A stretch of DNA of 64,000 nucleotides from an uncultured Rhizobiaceae group bacterium (GCA_937930845.1 CALHBJ010000010.1:1-64000), one strand, 5' to 3'. Counted from the stretch's first letter, positions 1-11,009 are shown. The notes: generated from the sequence alone by a model not told the origin. Translations and numbers: made by a program.

Positions 1-1980
1 GCGGGTGGCATTCCACAGTTTGGTGCCAAAGTTCCTGTACCCGGCGATACGGGCCGGATCGAGCTTCACATCCCTGCCCTGCGCCGCCATGATTGCCAGG
101 GTAAAGCGCAATGCATCCGTGCCGTATTCATCCATCAGTTCCAGCGGATCAACCACATTGCCCTTGGACTTGGACATTTTCTGCCCGTCCTTATCGCGCA
201 CCAGTGCATGGACATAAACCGTGTGGAACGGCTCAACCGGATTACCCTCTTCATCTTCCATCAGATGAAGCCCCATCATCATCATCCGGGCGACCCAGAA
301 GAAAATGATATCAAATCCAGTGACCAGCACATCGGTCTGGTAGTATTTCGCAAGCTCTGGCGTCTTTTCCGGCCAGCCCAGTGTTGAGAATGGCCAAAGC
401 GCCGACGAAAACCATGTATCCAGAACGTCTTCATCGCGCTTAAGATCAACGTCTTCGCCATAATGCGCCCGCGCTTCGGCTTCTGCCTCATCGTCAGACT
501 TGGCAACAAAAATGGTGCCATCCGGCCCATACCAGGCTGGAATCCGGTGTCCCCACCACAATTGCCGTGAAATACACCAGGGCTGAATGTTCTCCATCCA
601 GTTGAAATAGGTGTTTTCCCAACTCTTCGGCACGAAGTTCGTGCGACCTTCCTTGACCGATGCCAAAGCCGGCTTCGCCAGTGTTTCAGCATCCGCGAAC
701 CACTGGTCGGTCAGCATGGGTTCAACAACCACCTTGGAACGGTCAGCCGTGGGCTGCTGCATCTTGTTATTTTCAACCAGAGGAACAGCATTGCCCTCCT
801 CATCCGTGGTCATTACCGCATTGCCTTCAGCCGTGATCGCCGCAATGATTTTCGTGCGCGCTTCATAGCGATCAAGACCGCGATAAGCGTCCGGCACCAG
901 ATTGATGGCGTCGACCGTGTTTTCGTCAGGCAATTCGCCCAAGTCCACAATCGCTTTTGCTTTCGCTGCCTCATCCGCATAGGGTGCGCCATCGGCACGC
1001 AATGCAGCCCGCGTATCCATCAGGCGATACATGGGAATGTCGTTGCGTTTGGCGACCATATAGTCGTTGAAGTCGTGCGCGCCGGTGATTTTCACCGCAC
1101 CGGAACCGAAATCCTTGTCAGGATATTCATCCGTGATGATCGGGATCAGGCGGCGGTGTTCTTTGGGTCCAACGGGAATTTCACACAATTTGCCAATGAT
1201 CGGCGCATAGCGCGTGTCCGATGGATGAACCGCCACCGCCCCATCGCCCAACATGGTTTCAGGGCGCGTGGTGGCGATGGAAATATAGTCGCGCGTTTCT
1301 TTCAGCGTGACATTTCCGTCCTCGTCCTTCTCCACATATTCATATGTCGCACCACCGGCCAGGGGATATTTGAAATGCCACATGAAGCCATCGACTTCAA
1401 CATTCTCCACCTCAAGGTCGGAAATTGCGGTTTCAAAATGCGGATCCCAATTGACCAATCGTTTGCCGCGATAGATCAACCCTTCATTATACAGGCGCAC
1501 AAAGACTTCCAGAACGGCCTTTGAAAGACCCTCATCCATCGTGAAGCGCTCACGCGACCAATCGCAGCTCGCGCCCAAGCGCTTGAGCTGGTTGAAAATC
1601 GTGCCGCCGCTTTCTTCTTTCCATTCCCAAACCCGCTCGACAAATTTTTCACGGCCCATTTCCCTGCGGCCGGGTTGCTGGCGTTCTGCAAGTTCGCGTT
1701 CCACCACCATCTGCGTGGCAATGCCCGCATGGTCCATGCCGGGTTGCCAAAGCACATTCTTGCCCCGCATTCGCTCAAAGCGAACCAGTATGTCCTGCAA
1801 TGTGTTGTTCAGCGCATGGCCCATATGCAGCGAACCGGTCACATTGGGCGGGGGAATGACGATGCAAAACGGGTCCGCATCCGGCTTGGCACCGGCACCG
1901 GCAGCAAAGGCATCCGCTTCATCCCATTGAGCCGCAATGCGGGGCTCAACACTGGCTGCATCGTAGTTTTTTTCTAACAT
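1..1980 (-). CDS. valS: Valine--tRNA ligase, N-terminal part (3' end of gene beyond window edge)
   Basis: Minus-strand frame from ATG at 1980 reads [28 protein letters not shown]...[22 protein letters not shown], with the class I aaRS HMGH motif; open to the window edge, hence absent from the closed-ORF track. Confidence 0.95.
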   Translation of the reverse strand, partial: MLEKNYDAASVEPRIAAQWDEADAFAAGAGAKPDADPFCIVIPPPNVTGSLHMGHALNNTLQDILVRFERMRGKNVLWQPGMDHAGIATQMVVERELAERQQPGRREMGREKFVERVWEWKEESGGTIFNQLKRLGASCDWSRERFTMDEGLSKAVLEVFVRLYNEGLIYRGKRLVNWDPHFETAISDLEVENVEVDGFMWHFKYPLAGGATYEYVEKDEDGNVTLKETRDYISIATTRPETMLGDGAVAVHPSDTRYAPIIGKLCEIPVGPKEHRRLIPIITDEYPDKDFGSGAVKITGAHDFNDYMVAKRNDIPMYRLMDTRAALRADGAPYADEAAKAKAIVDLGELPDENTVDAINLVPDAYRGLDRYEARTKIIAAITAEGNAVMTTDEEGNAVPLVENNKMQQPTADRSKVVVEPMLTDQWFADAETLAKPALASVKEGRTNFVPKSWENTYFNWMENIQPWCISRQLWWGHRIPAWYGPDGTIFVAKSDDEAEAEARAHYGEDVDLKRDEDVLDTWFSSALWPFSTLGWPEKTPELAKYYQTDVLVTGFDIIFFWVARMMMMGLHLMEDEEGNPVEPFHTVYVHALVRDKDGQKMSKSKGNVVDPLELMDEYGTDALRFTLAIMAAQGRDVKLDPARIAGYRNFGTKLWNATR

Positions 1981-2121
1981 GACTGATCTCTGATGCCTCA
2001 GCATCACGGGCTAACACTATTGCCCTTGTCTAAAGACAAAGCCCGCAATCAAGTCAACAATTCAACCGGAATTTGCAAGCAAACAGGCGTCTAAGAAGAA
2101 ATTGCCGTCAATGCCGGCGCT

Positions 2122-2955
2122 TTAGCCTGCTTTGGCTTCTGGCCCGTTGGAGACCCGTTCAATTTCTTCGCGCACCAGTTTTTCCACCAATGAGGGCAGA
2201 TTATTGGCCAGCCAGGTGCGCACGATGGGGCGCATGAGGTCTCCCAAAATGCCTTCAATCTCCTTGGCCTTTTCTTCCATCATGCTCGCCGCCATCTGTT
2301 CGGCAATGGCCGCTGTGGTTGGCAAAATGGGAACAGCCGCCACAGGCGCAGGCGCTACCGGTTGAACGCTTGCAGCGACCGGCGGGGCCACAGGGGCAGC
2401 AACAGGCGCGGCAATAGGTGCAGCTACAGGTTGTGGCCGGGCAGGCACGGTTTCCGCCAATTGTTCCAGATTGGATTTTCCGCGAATGCGGTATTTCGCC
2501 AATCGTTCGTCAAGGGTCAGTCCCTCGCCCGCGGCGGCAATTTCTGCTTTCACCCGTTCAGCACGCTGCGCCAGGGTCAGGGGCTTGTCCGGTGTTTGGG
2601 AAGCCGCAACCACCGCTGTTGCTGCGGCGGCAGCTACAGGCAAAGCCTCACTGGCGGTCATATCATCAGCCATGGAACCAAGCTCGGCTTCCATCGCCGC
2701 TTCCATATCGATCATCACCTGATCCTGCGGGCTGACAGAATCCACCCCCTTATCAGGATTACCCGTTTCAGCCGCATTGCTGTTGGAATGGTCGGTGGGG
2801 TGTGTATAGCGCTCACGTTCGCTCAACCCGTCATCGGGCTGCTCATCATCTGCAATAATCTCGCGAATGGACGCGAGAATTTCTTCCATAGACGGTTCCT
2901 CTTTCGTCTCCGCCTGTGGTGTCTGCTGTGACGCATTGGATAAAACGCCGCTCAT
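2122..2955 (-). CDS. DUF2497 / PopZ-like polar organizing protein
   Basis: N-term EEPSMEEILASIREIIADDE, Pro/Ala-rich middle, conserved C-term LRPIVRTWLANNLPSLVEKLVREEIERV. Confidence 0.85.
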   Translation of the reverse strand: MSGVLSNASQQTPQAETKEEPSMEEILASIREIIADDEQPDDGLSERERYTHPTDHSNSNAAETGNPDKGVDSVSPQDQVMIDMEAAMEAELGSMADDMTASEALPVAAAAATAVVAASQTPDKPLTLAQRAERVKAEIAAAGEGLTLDERLAKYRIRGKSNLEQLAETVPARPQPVAAPIAAPVAAPVAPPVAASVQPVAPAPVAAVPILPTTAAIAEQMAASMMEEKAKEIEGILGDLMRPIVRTWLANNLPSLVEKLVREEIERVSNGPEAKAG

Positions 2956-3178
2956 GTGCTTTCCCTTCGACCCATTTTCTTCGAACCGTCTTCTTCGAAC
3001 CGTCTTCTCAGAACTAAGGGTCGCCTGCTAAACTTGCCCATCCCGATTGAAACAAACCAGGTGATTCGCCAATCACTATACCGGAATTAAGGGAAGTTCG
3101 GGAACGCCATTGCGCGCCGATTCGCAGCTCACCGACAGATGTACACTGAAATCAGCATCGCCCTGCCCAGGCCAATGC

Positions 3179-3841
3179 CTAAAATACGAATTCGGCCTTG
3201 GCCTGGAAACCGGGCAACGACTTAACGGCACAATTGAACGCCACATTGGCGGAGGTCACATCGCCGACCCGCGTATAAAGTTTGGCAACGCCCGCATTGC
3301 CATGCCCTTCGACAACCACCAAGCGGCCGCCATCCTTGAGCTGTGCCAGCAGACCTTCGGGAACAAAGTCCACAGCGCCACCCACAAAGACCACGTCATA
3401 GGGGCCTTCCTTGGCATAACCGCTTTCCAAATTACCGGAAACCACCACCGCATTGTCACAGCCGAGATCGGTCAACGCAGCCCCGGCAAATGTCGCCAAT
3501 TCCTCATCGCTTTCCAGCGCCACAACTGAATCGCACAATTTGGAAATGATCGCCGTGGAATAGCCCGTGGCGCAGCCAATATCGAGAACAATGCAGCCAG
3601 AATCGATCCCAGCCAATTGCACCAGTTTTGACAGGGACATCACTTCCATCAAGAAGCGTCGCCCATTGGAACTGGAAACAGGTAAATCCTCGTCAATATA
3701 AGCAAGGGCACGTTCAGCAGAACCAACGAAACGCTCACGAGGAATTTCCAAAAACGCTTTCAGCACGCGATAGTCGGTCACGTCATTAGGGCGAATCTGG
3801 CAATCCACCATGGTTTCGCGTGCCTTGTCGAAATCTATCAT
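3179..3841 (-). CDS. Protein-L-isoaspartate O-methyltransferase family protein
   Basis: MIDFDKARETMVDCQIRPNDVTDYRVLKAFLEIPRERFV...VLDIGCATGYSTAIISKL; the start was chosen downstream of the ORF-track start, which reads through tRNA-Cys. Confidence 0.88.
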   Translation of the reverse strand: MIDFDKARETMVDCQIRPNDVTDYRVLKAFLEIPRERFVGSAERALAYIDEDLPVSSSNGRRFLMEVMSLSKLVQLAGIDSGCIVLDIGCATGYSTAIISKLCDSVVALESDEELATFAGAALTDLGCDNAVVVSGNLESGYAKEGPYDVVFVGGAVDFVPEGLLAQLKDGGRLVVVEGHGNAGVAKLYTRVGDVTSANVAFNCAVKSLPGFQAKAEFVF

Positions 3842-3896
3842 CGAAATTCTGCCCGCTCTTACAAACCACAGGTTAGATGCCCACAGGTTAGATGTT

Positions 3897-3970
3897 TGGA
3901 GGCCTCGCCCGGAATCGAACCGGGGTGCAAGGATTTGCAGTCCTCTGCGTAACCACTCCGCCACGAGGCC
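3897..3970 (-). tRNA. tRNA-Cys (GCA anticodon)
   Basis: Minus strand GGCCTCGTGGCGGAGTGGTTACGCAGAGGACTGCAAATCCTTGCACCCCGGTTCGATTCCGGGCGAGGCCTCCA; acceptor stem, T-loop GGTTCGATTCC and encoded CCA. Confidence 0.95.
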
Positions 3971-4089
3971 TCATTAAGCAATTGAATGCTATCCATCTAT
4001 GGACGGCACGGCTTATCAAATGGCCCTACCCTTGCCAAGCCCAACACGCATTGCGAATGCGCTTTTCTTGTACAAGCGCTTCGTGACAC

Positions 4090-4308
4090 TCAATTTGAGT
4101 TACCAAAGCCCTGTTTGGCGCTGTTCAACCGCCTTTGGCCCCACACCTGAAGCCTGCGCCGCACACGCCGCACTGCGTGATAATCGTGGGACAAGACCAA
4201 CAGACCAAGAGGAATCATCCAGAAACCGAGGATGGGCAAGAATCCCAAAACCCCGCCAAGGACCAATAGCGAGCCCACAATCAGCCGGCCCGGCTTCGTT
4301 TTCGGCAT
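4090..4308 (-). CDS. Small membrane protein, hypothetical (PGPGW-like)
   Basis: MPKTKPGRLIVGSLLVLGGVLGFLPILGFWMIPLGLLVLSHDYHAVRRVRRRL; one or two hydrophobic helices followed by a basic tail. The ORF track starts further upstream at 4341. Confidence 0.55.
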   Translation of the reverse strand: MPKTKPGRLIVGSLLVLGGVLGFLPILGFWMIPLGLLVLSHDYHAVRRVRRRLQVWGQRRLNSAKQGFGNSN

Positions 4309-4423
4309 GGAAAATCTGTTCAAGTGGCCAATCATCGTCAATATATGGAATTTGCGCTTGCGATTATCAATGAAGTTTTGCTAAGAGCGCTCATCCGGTC
4401 AAACGCCTTGGTCGTTCCGGTGT

Positions 4424-4498
4424 TCCCCGGTAGCTCAGTGGTAGAGCAATCGACTGTTAATCGATCGGTCGCTGGTTCGAATCCGGCCCGGGGAGCCA
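4424..4498 (+). tRNA. tRNA-Asn (GTT anticodon)
   Basis: TCCCCGGTAGCTCAGTGGTAGAGCAATCGACTGTTAATCGATCGGTCGCTGGTTCGAATCCGGCCCGGGGAGCCA; acceptor pairing TCCCCGG/CCGGGGA, CCA encoded. Confidence 0.95.
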
Positions 4499-4617
4499 AA
4501 TTTTCTCAACATTTTCAAAATTGTCCAATGTGCCCTGCCAAATCGTGCGCTTGGCACAATGACAGGCGCAATTTACGATTCTTTGGTGATCTGTTCCAAT
4601 ATGTGTTTGATCACCAT

Positions 4618-4660
4618 GAAAAAAGCCCGCCGGTTGCATCACAACCGCCGGGCTTTTGTA
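4618..4660 (-). terminator. Intrinsic terminator-like hairpin downstream of the OmpA lipoprotein gene
   Basis: AAAAGCCCGCCGGTTG-CATCA-CAACCGCCGGGCTTTT, one stem mismatch, flanked by A/T runs. Confidence 0.7.
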
Positions 4661-4695
4661 CTTGTACGGTGCCGCAAGGGCTGCCGAATTATGTA

Positions 4696-5358
4696 TCAGG
4701 CGCCTCTTAGAGGCTCGATCTTGATTTCCACGCGGCGGTTTTGTGCTTTGCCATTGGCAGTCGCATTGGTTGCAATCGGACGCTCTTCGCCAAAACCAAC
4801 CACATAGAAGCGGCGCACATCCGTTCCCCTATTCACCAGGTAACGCGCCACAGCTGTACCCCGGCGTTCAGAAAGCTGTTGGTTGAACTGGATCGAACCG
4901 TCACTGTCCGTATGGCCGTAAATATCAACTGTTGTGCGATTGAATTCCTTCAACACCAGCGCAACGGAATCCAGCACCGAATAGAACTGACCCTTCAATT
5001 CGGACTGGCCGGAATCAAAAGTGATGTTTTCGGGCATGTTGAGAATAATTGTGTCGCCCTGGCGGGTCACGCTGACGCCGGAATTGCGAAGCTGTTCGCG
5101 CAGTTTGGCCTCCTGCCGGTCCTGATAGAGGCCAATACCACCACCGGTCAAAGCGCCAATCCCGGCACCAATCAGAACTGACTTGCGAGTGCTTGCATTG
5201 GTGGTTTTACCAACGATAAGGCCACCAAGAGCCCCCAGCGCAGCGCCACCCCCGGCACCAATAGCGGTGCGCGAAACCTGTTGTTGCCCGGTGAAGGGAT
5301 CGGTGGTGCAGGCGGCAAGAAGGACCGCAGAGGCGGCAAATAAAGTAAGTTTTTTCAT
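4696..5358 (-). CDS. OmpA-family peptidoglycan-associated lipoprotein (YiaD-like)
   Basis: Lipobox MKKLTLFAASAVLLAAC, glycine-zipper segment, C-terminal OmpA domain VDIYGHTDSDGS...LSERRGTAVARYLVNRG...NRRVEIKI. Confidence 0.9.
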   Translation of the reverse strand: MKKLTLFAASAVLLAACTTDPFTGQQQVSRTAIGAGGGAALGALGGLIVGKTTNASTRKSVLIGAGIGALTGGGIGLYQDRQEAKLREQLRNSGVSVTRQGDTIILNMPENITFDSGQSELKGQFYSVLDSVALVLKEFNRTTVDIYGHTDSDGSIQFNQQLSERRGTAVARYLVNRGTDVRRFYVVGFGEERPIATNATANGKAQNRRVEIKIEPLRGA

Positions 5359-5505
5359 GTAATTTTTGGCCTTGCAGTAGTTTTAGAGCAATTGGGTTGC
5401 GACATTATGGTCCCATTAACGGAAACATTGGGTTAAAGTGTGGCCGCAGCGGTTTTCCACCTTTAGTGTTTGCGACCACGCATTTATTGCAATTGTTAGA
5501 CACCA

Positions 5506-6957
5506 ATGCCCCCAATTACACAATCGACCCCGGTTATCATGTGGTTTCGCCAGGACTTGCGGCTGGCGGACAATCCTGCCCTCAACCATGCAGCATCCCT
5601 GGGTAAGCCCGTACTTCCCATATTCATCCTCGATGAAGTATCGCCCGAGTGTCGCGCCATGGGGGCGGCACAAAAATGGTGGCTGCACCACTCACTTGTC
5701 AGCCTGTCCGATGATCTGAAGCGTCTGGGAGTACCACTCACGCTTTTGCGGGGTGCGGCCACCGATGTGATTGATGCCCTGTGCCAGGAGACCGGCGCTG
5801 ATTCGATCTGCTGGAACCGCCGGTATGGCGCGGGCGAACAGGCCGTCGACGCCACGATCAAATCCACGTTCAGAGGAACAGCCAAGAGTTTCGGCGGGCA
5901 TTTGTTACATGAACCCAGCCTCGTACGCACAGGTACGGACATGCCTTATCGTGTCTATACGCCATTTTGGAAAAAATTCTGTGCTATGGGGCCACCGCGT
6001 CAGCCCGTCTCAGCGCCTAAAACCCTGACACCGTGTGTGACATTGCCCACAGGTGACGCCCTGGACGATTGGAAGCTATTGCCCCGCAAGCCTGACTGGT
6101 CCCCCTCTCTGGCACAGGCATGGACGCCGGGAGAAGCGGGGGCGCATCAGCGCCGCAACGCATTTTTGGCCGACAATTTACGCGCCTATGACACCGCACG
6201 AGACCTGCCCGGCCCGGACCGCACATCGAGACTTTCCCCGCATCTGCGATTTGGCGAAATCAGCCCCTATCAATTGTGGCATGATGCGTTTGACACGCGC
6301 CACACCGCCGAAGGGAAAGCCCGTGAGATCTGGGCCAAGGAACTGGTGTGGCGCGAATTTGCCTATCACCTGCTGCAGGAATATCCCCATCTGGACGAAA
6401 GCAATTTCAACGGGAAATTCGATACATTCCCGTGGCAAAGCAATCCGCAAGCCCTCTCGGCCTGGCAAAAGGGACAGACCGGCTATCCCATTATCGATGC
6501 GGGCATGCGCCAGCTCTACCAGACCGGATGGATGCACAATCGGGTGCGGATGATTGTCGGCTCATTTCTGGTAAAACATCTGCTGATCGACTGGCGCGAA
6601 GGCGAAAAATGGTTTTGGGACACACTTGTGGATGGTGATCCGGCAAGTAATCCAGCCCAGTGGCAATGGGTGGCTGGAACAGGCGCCGACGCGGCACCCT
6701 ATTTCCGCATATTCAATCCCATCATGCAGGCACAGAAGTTTGATACAGATGGCAGCTATATTCACAAATACGTGCCTGAGCTCAAAAATCTGCCAGCCCA
6801 ACACCTCCCCGCTCCGTGGGAAGCGCCTGAAAGCGTTCTAAGACAGGCAGGGGTTGAATTGGGCAAAACCTATCCAAAACCCATTGTAGACCACAAGCAG
6901 GCCCGGGCGCGCGCCCTGGAGGCGCTAAACCAAAGCAAGGACGCAATTGCCCCATGA
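5506..6957 (+). CDS. phr: Deoxyribodipyrimidine photolyase (cryptochrome/photolyase family)
   Basis: VIMWFRQDLRLADNPAL, ...GMRQLYQTGWMHNRVRMIVGSFLVKHLLIDWREGEKWFWDTLVDGDPASNPAQWQWVAGTGADAAPYFRIFNP. Confidence 0.95.
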   Translation: MPPITQSTPVIMWFRQDLRLADNPALNHAASLGKPVLPIFILDEVSPECRAMGAAQKWWLHHSLVSLSDDLKRLGVPLTLLRGAATDVIDALCQETGADSICWNRRYGAGEQAVDATIKSTFRGTAKSFGGHLLHEPSLVRTGTDMPYRVYTPFWKKFCAMGPPRQPVSAPKTLTPCVTLPTGDALDDWKLLPRKPDWSPSLAQAWTPGEAGAHQRRNAFLADNLRAYDTARDLPGPDRTSRLSPHLRFGEISPYQLWHDAFDTRHTAEGKAREIWAKELVWREFAYHLLQEYPHLDESNFNGKFDTFPWQSNPQALSAWQKGQTGYPIIDAGMRQLYQTGWMHNRVRMIVGSFLVKHLLIDWREGEKWFWDTLVDGDPASNPAQWQWVAGTGADAAPYFRIFNPIMQAQKFDTDGSYIHKYVPELKNLPAQHLPAPWEAPESVLRQAGVELGKTYPKPIVDHKQARARALEALNQSKDAIAP

Positions 6958-7106
6958 GCGCCCCCTGTTCCCGACTTGACCACATTCGGCCAGTGATCAA
7001 CAATCATGGCTGAAAAGAGGTTTGCCCCGTAGCTTATTGATGCGGAAAGCAAATCCAAACTGGTGTCCGCTTCGTAACAGTTAAACTACGGCCCCGGAGG
7101 AACGAA

Positions 7107-8399
7107 ATGGCGAACCAATCTCATAGCGTTGTTGGCGCAAGCGGCAATTCCGGCCATCGCGAACACACGATTGTCGACATCAGCCGTGAGAACCTGAACG
7201 AGGCTTTGGCGGACCTGCCACGCAAGGCCGGGTTCGTGTTGAAATCGTTGGCGATGATCCGTTTTGGCAGCCTGGAGATCACCATTCCCGGCGGCAAGAT
7301 CATTCGCTACCAAGCGCCCGAACATGGCCCCCATGCCGTTGCCACGCTGCACAATTGGGGCGTTGTGCGCCGCGCCGTGTCTTCTGGCTCCCTGGGTGTG
7401 GCGGAAAGCTATCTCGACGGCGAATGGGACAGTCCCGATGTGACCAGTTTTCTGGAACTGTTTCTGCTCAATGCCTATGGCGCAGGAACGGACCATTTTT
7501 TCGACCGCAATCCGATCATCAATTTCTTTTCCAAAATCAGCCATTGGCTCAACCGCAACACCCGTTCAGGATCAAAACGCAATATTTCCGCCCATTACGA
7601 CCTGGGAAATGCCTTTTATACCCAATGGCTTGACCCATCGATGACCTATTCAAGCGCCTTGTTTCAGGATGGTGCAAATTCGCTGGAAGAAGCCCAGGAA
7701 GCAAAATACCGCGCCCTTGCAAAGGCCATCGACATTCGCCCCGAACATCATGTGCTTGAAATTGGCTGCGGCTGGGGCGGGTTTGCAGAATATGTGGCAA
7801 GCAAAATCGGGGCAAAAATGACCTGCCTCACCATTTCTCAGGAACAGTTTGATTTTGCCCGCGCCCGCATAGAAAAAGCAGGGCTTTCCGACAAGGTCGA
7901 GATCAAGTTCCAGGACTATCGCGACGAAACCGGCACCTATGACCGCATTGGGTCCATCGAAATGTTTGAAGCTGTCGGCGAAAGCTATTGGCCATCCTAT
8001 TTCAGCCAATTGAACGCTTGCCTGAAACCGGGCGGACGCGCCGGATTGCAATATATATCCATCAAGGAAGAGGATTTTGAAGGCTATCGGCGCGCACCGG
8101 ATTTCATCCAGAAATACATCTTCCCCGGTGGCATGTTGCCCACTGAGAGCATTATGACCGATATGGGGATCAAAAACGGCCTGAAACAAATTGCCAGCCG
8201 CCCCTTTGGCCACGATTATGCCGCAACCCTGCGCGCCTGGCGCATCACCTTCAATGAAAAATGGGAAACCATCAAACCACTCGGCTTTGATGACAGATTT
8301 CGGCGCATGTGGAACTTCTATTTTCACTATTGCGAGGCCGGGTTTCTGGTCGGCTCCATCAACGTCCATCAAATCGTCTATAAAAAACCGGCAAACTGA
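7107..8399 (+). CDS. Cyclopropane-fatty-acyl-phospholipid synthase family protein
   Basis: SAHYDLGNAFYTQWLDPSMTYSSALF, VLEIGCGWGGFAEY, SIEMFEAVGESYWPSYF. Confidence 0.92.
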   Translation: MANQSHSVVGASGNSGHREHTIVDISRENLNEALADLPRKAGFVLKSLAMIRFGSLEITIPGGKIIRYQAPEHGPHAVATLHNWGVVRRAVSSGSLGVAESYLDGEWDSPDVTSFLELFLLNAYGAGTDHFFDRNPIINFFSKISHWLNRNTRSGSKRNISAHYDLGNAFYTQWLDPSMTYSSALFQDGANSLEEAQEAKYRALAKAIDIRPEHHVLEIGCGWGGFAEYVASKIGAKMTCLTISQEQFDFARARIEKAGLSDKVEIKFQDYRDETGTYDRIGSIEMFEAVGESYWPSYFSQLNACLKPGGRAGLQYISIKEEDFEGYRRAPDFIQKYIFPGGMLPTESIMTDMGIKNGLKQIASRPFGHDYAATLRAWRITFNEKWETIKPLGFDDRFRRMWNFYFHYCEAGFLVGSINVHQIVYKKPAN

Positions 8400-8522
8400 T
8401 CTGGATTGACCGGCACACCGCCCGCACCTCCTTCAATATCAAGATGCGTTGTTTTCAACGCCATCCGCCTATTCTGGCCTGAGCATCCATAGTCACAATA
8501 CCCAACAGGACGCATTTTACGT

Positions 8523-9860
8523 ATGGACCATAAGAAACAGGCCGCAACTATTCCAACTTCCCGGCTGTTTCTCTATGCATTGCCAGCAGTGCCCCTCGCC
8601 GCGCTGACATTTCCGCTCTATTCGTTCATCCCAACATTTTACGCCGAAGCCCTAGGTCTTTCCCTGGCTTCAATCGGGTTCGTCCTGTTTGCAGTGAGGG
8701 CTTTTGACGCGATCAATGATCCGCTCATCGGCTGGTTGTCAGACCGTTTCAGGCCAGCATTTGGCCGCCGTCGCACCTGGTTTGCCCTCTCCATCCCCGT
8801 CATCATGATTGGCGTGTGGAAATTGTTCTGGCCCCCTGTGGACGCCACGGTGAATTATGTGGGCATTTGGACGCTGGTTCTTTCAATTGGCTACACAGGC
8901 GCAATCCTTTCCTACACCGCATGGGGAGCGGAACTGGAAACCAGCTATGCGGGGCGATCACGGGTCGCCTCCACCCGCGAAGCGCTCACACTCATTGGCG
9001 TGGTTGCCGCAATCATCATTCCATTTGCCCTGGGGTGGGCCGATGCTGGCGAGTTCCACGGCTTTGCGCTCCTGGCCACAATCATTGTTGTTACGTTGCC
9101 CATTTTTGCAATTGCCACGCTATATGGTGTTGTTGAGCCGAGAGAATATACCCGCCAGCGCATCAGCCTGCGTGAGGGCTTGAGCCATATGAGCAAAAAT
9201 GCCCCGTTTCGGCGTTTACTGCTGGCTTTTCTGCTCAACGGGTTTGCCAATTCCATACCGGCTACCCTGTTTCTCCTTTACGCCGCCCAGCGCCTTGGCA
9301 TGGGCGATGAACGCGGCCTTTACATCTTGATCTATTTCGCCTTTGGCATTGTTGGCGTACCCCTGTGGAATGCGGTGGCCAACAGAACCAGCAAACATCG
9401 TGCCTGGTGTCTGGCCATGCTGTTCGCCATGCTTGTCTTCAGCCCCACGCCTTTCCTGTCGCAAGGCGATGCGGTTGCATTTGGCATTATATGCGTGTTG
9501 TCGGGCCTCACACTTGGTGCCGATCTAACGCTCCCGGCCGCCATACAGGCTGATGTGATTGACGTGGATACGGCGCGTTCAGGTGAGCAACGTTCCGGCG
9601 CGTATTTTGCCATCTGGAGCCTGGCCACAAAAATGGCGCTGGCGCTGACAATCGTGACCATTTTGCCGTTTCTGGAATTCATCGGCTTCTCGGCAAGCGA
9701 TTCATCCGCCTCGTCCCCCGTCAGCATTGTCTGGCTTGGATTTATCTATGGCTGGGGCGCGATCGCCCTTAAAATTCCAGCCGTTGTGCTTATCTGGAAC
9801 TTTCCCATAGGTCGCGCCGAAGTAGATGCCCTGCGGGCATCCATCGACAGGCCATCATAA
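8523..9860 (+). CDS. MFS transporter
   Basis: Multiple TM segments; AFDAINDPLIGWLSDRFRPAFGRRRTWFALSIP motif typical of the GPH-type MFS group. Confidence 0.85.
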   Translation: MDHKKQAATIPTSRLFLYALPAVPLAALTFPLYSFIPTFYAEALGLSLASIGFVLFAVRAFDAINDPLIGWLSDRFRPAFGRRRTWFALSIPVIMIGVWKLFWPPVDATVNYVGIWTLVLSIGYTGAILSYTAWGAELETSYAGRSRVASTREALTLIGVVAAIIIPFALGWADAGEFHGFALLATIIVVTLPIFAIATLYGVVEPREYTRQRISLREGLSHMSKNAPFRRLLLAFLLNGFANSIPATLFLLYAAQRLGMGDERGLYILIYFAFGIVGVPLWNAVANRTSKHRAWCLAMLFAMLVFSPTPFLSQGDAVAFGIICVLSGLTLGADLTLPAAIQADVIDVDTARSGEQRSGAYFAIWSLATKMALALTIVTILPFLEFIGFSASDSSASSPVSIVWLGFIYGWGAIALKIPAVVLIWNFPIGRAEVDALRASIDRPS

Positions 9861-9965
9861 CGAAAATTCTTGCTCCACATCGGCCCTCCTTTTGCACTTC
9901 CATTGCTTGCGACCAAAGCCCTGCAGGCGTAGTTTTGCGCAAATCAAATTCCGGACTGGACCATT

Positions 9966-11009
9966 ATGAGCATCAACAAATCCGTCATTGACCTGATCGG
10001 CAACACACCCCTCATCCGCCTCAACAAGGTTTCTGACGAAACAGGCTGCGAAATTCTGGGAAAGGCTGAATTCCTGAACCCCGGCCAATCGGTCAAAGAC
10101 CGTGCTGCCCTGTCGATCATTCGCCAGGCCGAACGCGAAGGCTCAATTCGGCCCGGCGGCATTATCGTGGAAGGCACCGCAGGCAATACCGGCATCGGCC
10201 TCGCCATGGTAGGCAATGCGCTGGGATATCGTTCCGTTATTGTTATTCCAGACAGCCAAAGCCAGGAAAAGAAAGATGCCATTCGTGCCTTTGGCGCAGA
10301 GCTGATTGAAGTGCCGCCCAAACCCTATAGCAATCCAAACAATTTCGTGCGCCTGTCCGGCAGGCTTGCCGAACAATTAAACAAGACCCACGATGCAGGT
10401 GCCGTGTGGGCCAACCAGTTTGACAACACGGCCAATCGTCAGGCCCATATCGATACAACAGGCCCGGAAATCTGGGACCAGACCGATGGTAAAGTGGACG
10501 CATTCATCTGCGCTTGCGGCAGCGGCGGCACACTGGCAGGCGTGGCATCGGCCCTGCGCGAACGCAATCCAATCATCAAGATTGGCCTTGCGGACCCAGG
10601 TGGCGCGGCACTTTATGGCTATTACGCCCATGGCGAATTGAAAGCCGAGGGCACATCCATATCGGAAGGCATCGGCCAGGGCCGCATTACGGCCAACCTG
10701 GAAGGTCTGGAAGTGGATTTCCCCTATCGTATTTCAGATAATGAAGCCCTGCCCATTGTGTTCGATCTGATGGAACAGGAAGGACTGGTTCTGGGGGGAT
10801 CGTCCGGCATCAACATCGCGGGCGCCGTGCGTCTGGCAAAGGAACTGGGGCCCGGCCACACCATTGTCACCATCCTGTGTGACTACGGCACCCGCTATCA
10901 GGCCAAACTGTTCAATCCCGAATTCCTGCGTTCCAAGGATTTGCCCGTTGCGGCATGGATGGAAAACCGGCCCAACATCGACATTCCCTTTGAAGAGGTT
11001 CCTGAATGA
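9966..11009 (+). CDS. cysK: Cysteine synthase A
   Basis: VIDLIGNTPLIRLNKVSDETGCEILGKAEFLNPGQSVKDRAAL...EGTAGNTGIGLAMVG (PLP fold II). Confidence 0.9.
   Translation: MSINKSVIDLIGNTPLIRLNKVSDETGCEILGKAEFLNPGQSVKDRAALSIIRQAEREGSIRPGGIIVEGTAGNTGIGLAMVGNALGYRSVIVIPDSQSQEKKDAIRAFGAELIEVPPKPYSNPNNFVRLSGRLAEQLNKTHDAGAVWANQFDNTANRQAHIDTTGPEIWDQTDGKVDAFICACGSGGTLAGVASALRERNPIIKIGLADPGGAALYGYYAHGELKAEGTSISEGIGQGRITANLEGLEVDFPYRISDNEALPIVFDLMEQEGLVLGGSSGINIAGAVRLAKELGPGHTIVTILCDYGTRYQAKLFNPEFLRSKDLPVAAWMENRPNIDIPFEEVPE

Noticed and set aside
3842-3964. N-terminal extension of the isoaspartate methyltransferase ORF
   Set aside because: It reads antisense-free through tRNA-Cys on the same strand; the conserved protein starts at MIDFDKARETMVDCQIRPND.
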